64,000 bases of DNA. It comes from Xiphias gladius. Lineage: Eukaryota; Chordata; Actinopteri; Istiophoriformes; Xiphiidae. The position numbers and the translations under genes were made by a program. This document shows, piece by piece, positions 13,394 through 25,649 of the stretch (positions are counted from its first letter, which is position 1; the number at the start of each line of letters is the position of its first letter). The stretch lies in the NCBI RefSeq assembly GCF_016859285.1, contig NC_053408.1, positions 7,017,713 to 7,081,712 on the forward strand, in the 5' to 3' direction. The notes beneath the pieces were generated by a model that worked only from the letters and a program-made list of their open reading frames with translations, was not told the DNA's origin and searched no databases.

Positions 13394-13659
13394 CTGTACA
13401 GTATGTTCAAGACTGTATTTTGTCAACTCAGCAAAAATCAAAGGCGCAATCTGAGCAAAAACAATGGAAACAAAGCAGAAATGCACATCCCTTAAAGGAA
13501 AACTCTGGTCTATTACAACTTGGGTTTTGTTTTTATGGTTTGGCCTTTATTTTTATTGGTTATGGTAACTCCGAGATCCAGTTAATCATATATTCATATA
13601 CTTGAAATTTCTTACATTAATGATATATATTATATATGTTCTCATAAATTTGAGAGGGG

Positions 13660-13960
13660 GAAGGATTAGTCGATTTTTTTGATCATTAACTAAAGTCATT
13701 TTTCATGCAAAAACATCAAACATTCACAGCTTCCAGCCTCTAAGTTGTGAGGATTTGCTGCTTTTCTTTCTGTCATACATTAGAGTGAACTGAAAATCTT
13801 TGAATTTTGGTCTGTTTGTCACATAAAATAAGCAATTTAAACACCTCCCCATGGGCCCTTGGAAACTGGACAATTTTTCACAATATTCTGACATTTTATA
13901 GACTTCACGATTAATACATTAAACAAGAATTTAATAAAAGTAATTGTTAGTTGCAGTGTG
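13660..13960 (-). mobile_element. hAT-like MITE copy (CTGCAACTA family)
   Basis: Reverse-orientation body: agtcatttttcatgcaaaaa, ggatttgctgcttttctttc, agtgaactgaaaatcttt, attctgacattttatagact. It ends near gttagttgcag. Confidence 0.6.
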
Positions 13961-14061
13961 CGTTGTGCCAAAATTATGATTATATTTGGTATTAATCTTT
14001 CCTTGTGTGTTACAATACAAATGATCATTGTGTACAAATGGTGATGGTGCCGTGAAGCTGT

Positions 14062-14275
14062 AGGGCTGCAACTATTGGTTATTTTCAATTAATCAATGAA
14101 TCGTTTTGTGTATAAAATGACAGTAGAGAGTAAAAGAAAAAAGATAACATGCCTCACATCAAACATTTAACATTTTTGCTTTAAAAAAATGACTGCTGTG
14201 ATTATTCAACTATCAAAACGGCTTAATTTTCTGTCGTTCAAGTAATCGATTAATCGACTGATTGTTGCAGCTCTA
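14062..14275 (+). mobile_element. hAT-like MITE copy with both ends, internally deleted
   Basis: It begins agggctgcaactattgg and ends cgactgattgttgcagctct. The ends are imperfect inverted repeats (AGGGCTGCAA against AGAGCTGCAA on the other strand). The middle is shorter than in longer copies such as 23535-23895. Confidence 0.7.
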
Positions 14276-15199
14276 AAAAGCTGTTTGTTGTAGAAAAGTA
14301 TGGGACCTGCCCTGATATTATCATCCATAACTCTGCAAACGAACCCCCATTTAATGTTTCCCTTGACTTCGGGACCTGTGAGTATGCAGGTTTAAGTGGG
14401 TTGGTTAGTTTAACAAGGAGTCAAAAGTGAATCAGGGCTGAGACGTAATCAGCAGACTAAGTTGTTTTGGAAGTTAAGATGTGGTAAATCGGCCTCCACA
14501 ATAACATTTTTCTCGGCAAATGAATGATGCCACATCAAACTCTCTAGAACACAGTTTAACATGGCAAAAAAATAAATAAAAATAAGGACAGGTGCTCGCG
14601 GTTTAGCCAGAAACCAGAAATGTTTGCGTTAATCCCTCACTGCACAGAAATTGTGCGCCTACACCTGCGTTAAGTGCTGAAGGCTGAAGTTAAAGCAGGA
14701 AGTCGGTCTGTGAACAGACGGTCTGGGCATCATTTCCAAGTTTACAAGTGCCTTTATGTTTCTATTGTCTGACTGACCTCAAGGTTTTCATTGGGGGTTT
14801 TTTTTTGGCCATTTGGGGGCAGCAGAAACAGGTCATATTGTCACTTTATAAATGATTTTGCTTTATGATCTGAACTTGTTAGCAAGCGTCTTCGCTTCTG
14901 CCGGTCCACCAGCCAGCCCGACGTGACCTGCCTGGTGACAACCAGCATGTTGTCAACAGTGTCTTCTCTGTGTCCTAAACAGCCCGTGGATTTTCGAAGG
15001 TTGGGGGTTGGGGTTGGGGTTTTCTGACTTAGGAGAACAGGTAAGACTCTAAAAGGCTTCACTGGGCTGAGGGGAGCAGCAGAGTTGGGTGATAATTCTC
15101 TTTTGGTTATCACTAAAAGCAACTATTTTCACATTATCACTAAGTCATTCGATCAATTGTTAATAAAGAAATGTTAATAAGTGCAGCCTTCAAACCCGA

Positions 15200-15347
15200 C
15201 TGCTTGCCCAAGTGGACATTTTTTTCCACCGCCGGAAAGAAAACAAGACCCAAGTTTTAATAAACCAGAACTGCCCTTTAACGAAATCCATTTTATTTCC
15301 TGTTTAGCGAGCGTGTACACGTCTGTGTGTTTGCACCTTATGGCATC
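15200..15347 (-). other. pgs1: pgs1 3' UTR, proximal part
   Basis: Downstream of the pgs1 stop, AATAAA on the minus strand (plus TTTATT near 15292-15297) lies about 50 bp away and could be a proximal poly(A) signal. Longer 3' UTRs reaching below 15 kb cannot be excluded. Confidence 0.4.
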
Positions 15348-18300
15348 TCAGAAGAAATTCTTGATGAGGGGGGTGACTAGTTTCACCCACAGCTTGACGT
15401 GGCGGTCCGACCGCTCAAACGTGGAGCTGGACACCTCAGTGGAGCGCTCGTACAACATCTCCTGCTCCTGAGAGACGGAGTTTAAAGCACAGGTGTGTAC
15501 TCAGCAGAGAGTTACTCAGTCATTCATCATCACCATTTTCTCGCTGTGGTTAGAGAGGGAAAAAAAAGAAAAAAGGAAGGGCCGACCTCCTGCAGCTGGC
15601 TCTGCAGCTCCTCGTTCTCCGTTACTATGGCGATTTGGGCCTCCAGGTCACGGTGAACTGAGCGGTAACCGAAATTAGGGGAACCAATTAGCGTGAGGCA
15701 AGGCCGATCCTGCCCCTGGAGGTAATACCACAGACCTGTAGGAGAGGAAAAGCAGAGTGAGCCAGTGACGAGGTAATGCTTCAGAGAGCCGCTTCCAGCA
15801 GGGATTTCTGCCGACCCAAACCACAACTAAAAGGAAGCTCATGCAGAAATCCCCAGCGTCGATCCAAAACCCCAAACTATGAGAGAGTGTGAGTGTACAT
15901 CCTTGTCCCGGGGCTATGACAGAATGACTGTTCAAGCCGTCTTCTCTCACGCTACATACCGCTGTGACCACAAGAAGAACAGCAGAGCATGGGGAGGAAC
16001 GTTATTATTTTTTCACTGAGCCAAACAACTGAGTCGAGTCGAATAATCGATCCACAGAAGGTTAACGTCAAACAGAAATTCGAGTTCTTGTGTAAGAAAA
16101 TATCCCCTAGAATGATACTGTGCAATTGTAGGGTAAAATCGTTTTTGGAAGTATTTGTGGAAACTAACAGGAGAGCATCTTACTGTGGATCTTTCAAATG
16201 TTAACACCAAACTTTTTTCCACGTAACATTAGCCATCAATCAGTAGCAATTTAAACGGTTTCTCCGTTTACAGCTTTCAAAATTTGGAAGGACCCATCGT
16301 GATGTTAACTTTGTATCCACTCGGTCCCGGAAATTCACACTCCCTGAAGAACACCAATGTAGGCGACGCCAAAACTGCAATCACAAAAATCTCATTACAA
16401 TTGTAATTACAACTTTGACTAAATAACACACAAGTCAAAACAAACTCCAGGGAGATTTACTGGTATGTTTTGATTCAGTTTAGTTCTAATTTAGCCTGAA
16501 TCAGCCCAATATCTGTTTTGAGATTCATCCAGATCTGATGTTGTGCTTATTGACGGTAGTTTTCCACAAACTCTATCAGAGTTTTGTAGGCGTTATTAAG
16601 CATGTCGACATTGTCTTGCTGCGAACAACAGCTTTAAAAAAAAAAAAAAGCCGCAAAAGTTTCAATTGTCAGTTAACTGATTACTCAAATCAAGACAAAA
16701 TTAATCTACAAGTATTTTGACTATTTGACTATTTGACTTTTTTTTTTTTTGCAAAAACACCATCCAGCTTAAGCTTCTCCAGTGTGAAAGCTTCTGCTTT
16801 TCTGTTTCATGTCATAGTAAACTGAACATCTGCGGGGTTTAGCTCAAACTGTTGTTTGGACAAAACAAGCGATAAGAAGGTGTCGATCTGGGCTCTGGGA
16901 ACTCATGACAAGCTGAAAGAGATAATGATAAAAAAATAGTAAAACAATCATTTGTTGCAGCTCTAGAAACCAGAATGTCAGGACGGCACTTTCCTTTTAT
17001 TTATATCACTGTGAACTGAACAATCTCTGGGTTTTGGACTGCTGGTCAAACAAAATTAACAATTTGAAGATGTCACATTGGGCTCTGAGACACCGCGATG
17101 ATGAACTAAACCATTAAATGAAAAGCAATCGACAGACGAATAGGATCATTAGTCGCAGTTCTGGTAGAAAAGCTTAGTGTTTGTTTCACCCCACCTTTGG
17201 CGTGAAAGGTCCACTGGGCTCTGTGGTACTCGTGCAGGTGTACCCTCTCCTGTTGGCCCAGCTGGCACACTCGGTTGTAAAACTGTCTCGCGATGTGGAT
17301 GTAGGCTGCAGGGATCGCTCCGGCGACGCCCTTGGCTCCGAAGAACCCGTTGACCTCTGGGGAGGCGGTGAGGATGCGGTAGCTGGCCCCGGCCCCGAGC
17401 ACCAGCCGCATGTACGCCCCGGTCAGGTTGAAGTAACCCGATGTTAGAAACACAGTGGAGTCCGGCCCGGCGTCTGTCAGCAAGCGCTGGAGGTTCAGAG
17501 GGTGAAGGAAGATGAGTTGCAGCCGTGTTTCTAATTCCTGACACTGTGAAAAATAGAACTGGCTGCTATGCTTTAACTGTGGCAAAAGAGAAGGCTAGTA
17601 ATGTTTTATTCCTGCTATAAACATAGATGACATTATAGAGTTAGGCAATATGGCCTAATACCTGTATCAGGGTGATTTGATACCTTGATAATGATAAATT
17701 AAACAATATAATAATGTGCTATTTAATACAGCAGGACACTGTATTTCCTTCCTCATGTTTAATTTGTTTTGTCAGGATTAATTACAGTATGAAAAGTTTA
17801 AAATTCTGGATTTCGTGAATGGAGTTTGTGCCGATCGAACTTCTGGTTAAATGTCACTGGTTCTTGTAGACATTCTCCAAAATTCTCAAAATTTAGGCCG
17901 TTGAGGAATCGAAACGATCCCTTAACGACGCGAATTGTTGTTATTTTTTGGTTTTTATACTTAAAAAATCTGGAATGTCCTGGTGTTTATTCTCATCATT
18001 AAAAAACAAGTGAAAGTTGGATCATCAGCGTTAAAAAAGAGCCCAGGTAAAAACTGCAGCGCAACTTGCAATGCAGCCACTATGAAGTTGAAAATGATTC
18101 CATGTATTTTTCTGCTGAATAATCATTTCATCTCCCTACTTTTTACTCCCCATTTACTTTATTACAGAAAAATATTCTTTGCAAGGAAACCTTGTTCGCT
18201 GTGAACTGCACTCGTCAGCTTCGACAAAATGTTGTACTTCTCAATGAAAATGTCCCAGAACCAAAGAGTGACGAGTCTTATATGTACACTACTTTAAAGG

Positions 18301-19391
18301 AAACCTAAACAGTTTACAAGAAGTAAACCAGCACAAGGGCTGTTATTAAGAGCAGCTGCAACACTGTCAGTTAAATCAAAGCAACCAAGAAAAGCAGCTA
18401 CAATGTAATGTAAATACATGCAACAGTTCTGCGTGAATCCTCCATTTTCTAAAACTTAAAATGTTAAATGTTTGCTAAGACAGACACTGTTGATTGCGCA
18501 GTTTGTGCTTTCGTATTGAATTACAGTATACACAACTGGCGATCGTGTTATTGTGTTCGTTCCCAGAATATGTTACTAATGAACCCCGAATAAATATTCA
18601 AATATTTATCCATTGTTTAGTAGTCACACTGTCGTTTACCAGACACGTACTATTTTGTCGGTCACATATGAAAAAAGTGATATTTATTACTTGTTGGTAA
18701 GACAAACAAGCAAAAAGTCAACTTCAGCAAAGCCTTATCAGCATTATCCAGCCAAAGGTGTGTTTTCGTCAATTTTAGCTCCAAAAATGACTCAGCCGAT
18801 CGGAAGAGGTCGGGTGTGGAGCCTCACCTGTGTGACCTGCTCGTCCGTCTGGATGCCCAGAGGTTTCATCTGAACCAGAGGGAACACCCAGGTGTCCTCC
18901 TCCTCCTCGCTCAGCCCCTCGTCCTCAGAGTCCTCCGACCGGTTCAGCAGCTGCTGCCTCACGTGGGCTGCGTTCACGACCTCCATGATCCGCTTCCTCG
19001 CCGCCGCCGAGAAGTCCTGTCTGTTGCCTGGTTGCCCAGGGATATACAAAACATGAGCATACGCACGGGCAAAGATAAGCAGGCACATCGGGAGACGGTT
19101 AAAGTGATCTCAGGGTTACAGTGTTCTGGGCTCTTAGTAAGTGTGTTTGAGTGTGGGACTGGTGGTGCTATCTTTATTAGTGTGGTCCTGAGGACATTTT
19201 GCCCAGTCCTCACTTTTCAAAGGACAGCTTGAACGTTAAGCCTTGGTTGAGATTTGAGATTGAGATTTGAGGTTGAGATTTAGGTTATGGCTAGGGGGTA
19301 GGGGTGTGGGTTGGGCCTTTAGCTGTGACGGTTTAGGTTAGAGGCTAAGTACTGCAACGTGGCAATGAGGGTCCTCACAGGTATAGAAATA

Positions 19392-19479
<88 letters not shown>

Positions 19480-22400
19480 AGAGAATTTACAGACACTTGC
19501 AGACATGAAGCAGAGAAAGAGTATACCGATGGCAGTGAAAGTGCAACCCTCACGTAAAGAGCAGTATAACAGGACACCCCATAACACTTCCTGTTACCAG
19601 GTTAACCATCGGTTTATTAATTGTTCAAAATCAATTCACAGAGCACAGCATATCAAAAGGTCACAGGATAAAGTGTCGTGTTTTAAAGCTAGTTTGACAG
19701 TCAGTTGTCCAGTGTACTGTACTTGTCCGGTACTGTGGCATAAAGCAGAAGTTCTGTTCTGCTGGACGATAAGCTGCAGCTTAAAAGGGCCAGTTCACCT
19801 TCTCTCCTCTGCGTGTGTAATGGTATCCATGTGTCCATGCAGAGGAACCGCCTTCTACTGGAGAAACTGTCCCTCTGAAAACTCTTCACAGTGAGACCCA
19901 TGGATTATCCAGAGTACTAACTGGGGAGAGAAGCTGCCGTAGATTGTTTTTATTTTTTTCTTTCAATGAAACTAAATTGTTCTCCATTATATTGGAGCGG
20001 AGGCATAAATCTCAGACTAAACTATGTTCATGTCCAGATACCACTTAGCCTGGTTTCTGAATCGGTGCCCACATCTCTAGGTTTTTTTTTTTAGCCTTAC
20101 TGGTGTAAGGCTGTAGGTGGAGAGAGACTTTGCCTCCACCTCATCCGTTATTTTTCTTCAGGACGCCACGTTGGTAATTGTCAGGTACGAATCCTCTCAA
20201 ATCTTGTCATCCTTACAAATTAGATTTCATTAGAATTTCACCAGCGTGTGTGTGTGTGTGTGCGTGTGCGTGCAGTTCCCACTACATATCGTCTTCCAGC
20301 AACACCGTGATATCACAACGCTATTCCTGGTGTTCGTTACAACGACCGTCCAGTCCTGCAGACATGATGTCATTCATTCCTAAAACTAACATCCTGGCAG
20401 TCTGTGCTCGAGTTACGGACACACTGTACGAGAGTGTGTGTGTGTGTCGTGTGTGTATACAGAGAAAATCCTGACAATTTCACATCCGGCTGCATGGCTA
20501 ACCAACCGCAAGAGCTCTCTACATCTTTCTAACTGCACACACACACACACACACACGCTAGGGTCCAACAATCATTTATTTGTCCGTCTAAGCTTTCAAG
20601 CTCCATTAGCAAAATCCATCGGCTCCTCTTGCTAAAAAACAGGCCGATGCCACTGTTACTGAGCATGAAGTGTCAAAACATGTTGGGGGGTAAGCACAAG
20701 CATGCGTCCGTGTACACACACACACGCGCGCTTGTGTTTCGTTTCTCACCTTTGTACGGGTGCACCATGCCCTCCAGCATGGTGACCGAGTCGTCGGGCT
20801 GAAGCTGCAGGGAGACGTCCCCCACAGCCTCCACCAGTTTGGAGAAGAAGTCGGCGACCTCCCTGCAGTTCTCCAGCAGCACGTAGCGGTCCTGTCTGTT
20901 GGTGAAGTACGAGTCGCTCAGGTTGGCCCTGAAAAACGAGAGACGGGGAACCGATTTTAAGAGACCAGGGGGCTGGAAGATCGTTTTGAAAAAAGGGAGG
21001 AAAGAGGAGAAAAAGGGATGAAGGTGTGTTTCATAGTACATAGAGCGTTTGCCTCAACATCTGGTCAAATGAGCGTTTTCTCTGACACAGAGGTCCATCT
21101 GAACAAGGTGATCTGATCGGTTTAAAGTGAAAGTGTAGTAAAGTTCATGTGCAGTCCGACTGCAGCTCCGAACTCCGACTGGGAACAAAATCACGTATGC
21201 ATGTTACGTCATTACTAAATCCCTCATGGATGCATGAGAAGAGATTAACATTCAAGGTCAAGGTCGGGATATTTCTCTTACACTTCTTCTTTTTTTTTTT
21301 CTTGCTGGTGCTGCCTTCGGTTTTGAAAACATGGATTAATTTGCGTGAAAGGCAGCAGGCATGACCTTGAATCCCTGTCAGGGAAACAGCAGCAGAAGGT
21401 GTAGATGTTGTGGTAACACTCCTTGTTGTGTATAAACTGTACTGATGTTCAACTAAAAGGTGAAATTATCCGTGTTAAACCAATGTCTGATAGGGTGCTG
21501 TGGTTTTAACTGTTAATTTAATCTTCTCACTTGGCTTTCAAGTGTTGGCAGAGACAGTACAATAACTCTTCCATTTCGATTTAGCCACGAAAAACCATGT
21601 CTGTGTCCAACCATTACTGGACCTTTTTGAAACTTGACACTATGTCCAACGCTATGAATGTCTTCCGGGAGAGACGGTCTGAAAATGTGCGCTGTAATCC
21701 CCGTTTAAAATAATATCACGCCTCCCCACTCTTATGACGGCTGGCTTTTCACGCTGCCTTCAAATGCGACTGCTCAGATCAACTATAAACACTTTTGATT
21801 TCCGAGGTGGTTGGACAGCACGTCCTACGAACCACTTCTTTTCTAGTATAACGGTCCTAACATTACCCCTGTAACACCAGCTCCTACACAGGACGTTGTT
21901 TTAGCCTCAGGGTTTCTAGGCTAGCGAACGTCCTCAAGTCCATTTATAGTGTGTTTTAGCGTCAGTCAGCTATAAAACTGAAAACATTTTAAACTGCAAG
22001 AGTTTCAGAAGGCTTGTGTGTTCCTGCCACGGAGGAAATAAATTCCTAACAAGTGAAAACGAATCGAGAGCATCTCCTCCCAACGTCTTTACTGCAGAAA
22101 CAGACCATGCACTGAATCATCTGTCAAGGAGCCAAGAATTACGGCTGTCACAGATGATGAGCTCCGAAAGACAGAAAATAATGTTGATCATTTCCACAAG
22201 CCTGACCCGAGAGGGCGTGAGTATGCGACAACACTAATGGTGAATTTATGTCATGCTTTAATGGTATTATTTCATTTTGCTTCATTTACAAGAGAAAATG
22301 CTTCAACGATGAGGACTCTCTTCTCCTTTGACAGTCTCTCAGGGAAACGGCGACGCAGGTCAGTGTAGGCAGCATTTTGTGTGCTCAACTGAAATGGAGT

Positions 22401-25400
22401 GGAAACCACTCCATTTCACTGGGCCCACTGGGTTTGGAGCACACCCACTGTTCTCCATTTTCTCTGCGTGCGTCGAAATGTGCGCTGAGAACATTTCCTA
22501 GCAATGACGGTAAACACTTGCACTTTGATTATGTAAATGAAACCATGGAGCAGAACAAGATTAAACAAGAGTGAAAGCAGACAGGGGTGAGGAGTAGGGA
22601 GGAATTAAAGGCTTAACAAACGATCATATTGACACAAAGGTGAGCAACCAGACTAAACTTCCTGTCTGGGAACCAACATACCCGCTGATGATAATGCTGT
22701 CGTCAAACAGGTAGACTTTGATGTGCTGGACTCCGATGGTCTCGTTGAAGCGCTGAGGGACCAGCAGCCGCAGCAGGCCCCTCAGGTCCGGAGTGTGGTA
22801 CAGAGAGATCCGCATCTGGGAGGTGAAGCGCTGCAGCAACGGCAGCAGCATGGTCCTCGAGTTAATCTGCCCTGCATGTTGAACATAACCGCAAGACAAT
22901 CAGGGTGATGAGCGCGGTGCCCTGTGCTGACCGGCTGCAAAAAAAGATCTCATGGAAGAAGTGCAACCTCGTGATCCGCGGGTGTAGTCCAGCAATATGG
23001 AGACCTTTAGGTCAGGAGAATGACTGTCGTCCTGTGAGCGTTGTAGAGCTTCCTCCATACAGTCCACCTGAATAAACACAAAGAAAGCAATGGACAGACA
23101 TCAAAATCTGATCAAATGACTACTGCCCCGCTTTAGCATTGCACTCCTATAAAACAGTCAGACTCATGTACAGTTTAAAAAAAAAAAAAAAAAAAAAAAA
23201 GGTTCAAAATTCGATGCCACAGAACCAAAGATATTTTATACTATACTTTTTATCCCGCATAGCATAAACCCATGTCATTTATCAGAACTTCACAGCTCCC
23301 TCTGGAGCCACAAAAGGCTTTATATTTTTCCACATATTCATCAGAACTCCCCAAGACCTGTAAACAGACTTTGATGTGTAACTTTGATGGAGTTCCCCAT
23401 TTAATGCAAAACGAACGCAATGTGGGAAAGTTTCTCAAAGAGACAATTTGATTATAGCTTCCATCTGACAGATAAGCCTCGGGTAAGTATTCAACCGTCC
23501 ATGGCACAAACTGGTCTCAGGCAGAACTAATTTATAGAGCTGAAACGAGTCCAGTACTCAACTGACAGAAAATGTATCTACAACTATTTCAGTTAATCGT
23601 TTCATTTTTCCGGGCAAAAATGCCAAACTTGGTGCTGGTGTTAGCTTCTCGAATGGAAGGATTTGCTGCTCATCTGCTCATCATTCATATCGTTGTTTAA
23701 AATGAATATCTGTAGGGTTTGGAAAGTTGGTTGGACAACACAGGACATTCAAAGATTTCACCTTGCATAATGGGCATTTTCATGATTTCCGGTGTCTTAC
23801 AGCCACAACGATGAACTGATTAATCGAGAAAATAATCAGAAACAATTTCAATAATCCATTAATCGTCTAAGTCATTTATCGTTAAAAAACCCCCAAACGT
23901 TTAACTAGTCTATGTTCAAAATTAATGGATCGAGTATTTCTGGTCTAAGGTAAAGCCACGCAAAGTGGAACAGAACAACACTGGCGTTCCAAGACTGAAA
24001 AAAAAAAAAAAAAAAAGGAAAAGACTCACTTTTATTGATTACTTGGCAGTACACATAATTTATCAAACACTGGATACCTTTTATTATCTGTTTAATGAGC
24101 ACGACTAACTACTGTTCACAAAGAGGAAATGGCTTCTCTTCAGAAGGCACCACTGGTAGCGAGGGAAGAGTCTTTATTTGCGGCAAACTTGGCATTTGTT
24201 CCCCTCCAGATATCAAACCAGTGCTTTTTTTTTTTACTTCAGCTAAATTGTGCATCTGGTGCCCAAATGCATTCATTATACATCACCCCAGAGTGCCTGT
24301 TTACATGCCAGTAAAACATTTCTTCTTTCCAGTAGAGAGCTCTTTGGGGATGACTGCACCACCGCCTCTTCCAGCTCTGGAAGTTTCCTCTGGAGCAAAT
24401 GTGACAAATGAGTGGGAGCACTGAGGAGGAACTGTTTATTCTTAAAGCAGAGAAGCAGCATTTAGTCATTATGCTACGTAAGATTTGCCTAAGCTGTTAC
24501 CAGTAAATCTCTATTGCTTCTAACTGAATCTTAAGTAGCAGAAGTCTCAAACTACTGGCCCGGGGGCCACATATGACCCGCAACGTGATTTCCTGACTCA
24601 TTTTGAGTCATTTTGAGCTTCTAGCGAGGCTGTAAAATCGGAGCATAAAAACTGTTCATGACATTATTTTTTTAAAACATCCTCACTTTACTTTTAGTGC
24701 CTAACCCTTTCACATAGTACTGAATGTCTCATAGAGAAATGTTGTGTCTGAGGCAACTGATAAGTTGATTTTTTTCAACTGTAAATCGTCACAATCAGTA
24801 TGTATCTTGGTAAAAAAAAACTGTACAAAACAAACAGCTATTGGCCGATAGATGGTTTCAGATTATTCTCATTGCCTGCACTTAGGTAAATACACTGTAC
24901 AGGTGCGACTGTCAGTATCAGTCCAGTCTCCTTTGTTTTGAGTCTGGGATCCTGGCTTTGGGGCTAAATCACACCTGCAGTTTGCATTCCTCCGTCTAAA
25001 CCACAAACCGTGCTCACATTTTCTGCAGGATGGACTTGAGGTCATTGTGCCCAATTACAAACAAACCTGGGCTTGAAAATAAAAATCACATGGACTCAGA
25101 GTACCCCACTGACTCGCGTTTCTAGTAATCCATCGTCCTGTGAGGTTGCAGGGTTTGGCAGCAATCACTGTCGATTCAAGTGCTCTTAACTGTAATTAAG
25201 CATATATGACTTTCTCTGCCTTTTTCTGTAATTCGCCCTCTCCGCTGCTGCTCGTAGTGGTTTGGGGAAAAGAAAAAAAAAAAACAGCTGAATATGAGCA
25301 TCAGTCCAGACTGTGGTTTACTCTGGGTTTCTGTTGTTATGCTAGGCTTTCCAAGCATGAAGAACAGCAGGCTGTCACATGCCAACACTGTTCTCCTTAT

Positions 25401-25617
25401 ACCCATAAACCCTTGCATTTTGAAGTCATTCCTTGTAGCTGGCCCGGAGTACACACACTGCGGTTCCCTCAGAAGAAGACTCTGACTCACATTTTCTAAT
25501 GTCTGACCAGTTACTTGTCATGCGTTTTGTGTTTAGATAGCATTGTTCTCACCTGCCAAAAACCGAACGAGTAAATTCTCCAGAAATTTAAAACAATGCT
25601 CTTAGTGTCAATGTGCT

Positions 25618-25649
<32 letters not shown>

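Larger units (their letters stand above)
7646..15200. other. Intergenic interval between convergent cyth1 and pgs1
   Basis: No gene can be assigned. The interval holds a CTGCAACTA-family end fragment near 7740-7797, degenerate body fragments near 9383-9540 and 9660-9800, full copies at 13660-13960 and 14062-14275, a short (CA)n near 8347-8371, and (TG)n at 13361-13390. Two weak terminal-exon candidates (8978-9106 minus, 10173-10283 plus) are listed separately. The part nearest 15.3 kb probably includes pgs1 3' UTR. Human linkage would place DNAH17 here, but I see no dynein exons. Confidence 0.6.

Noticed and set aside
17181-17447. Long plus-strand open frame across pgs1 exon 8
   Set aside because: It is the antisense of a conserved pgs1 exon; the minus-strand frame matches the enzyme family and has proper splice sites.
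19338-19587. Minus-strand frames rich in alternating Thr-His
   Set aside because: They are translations of the (GT)n microsatellite, not a protein.
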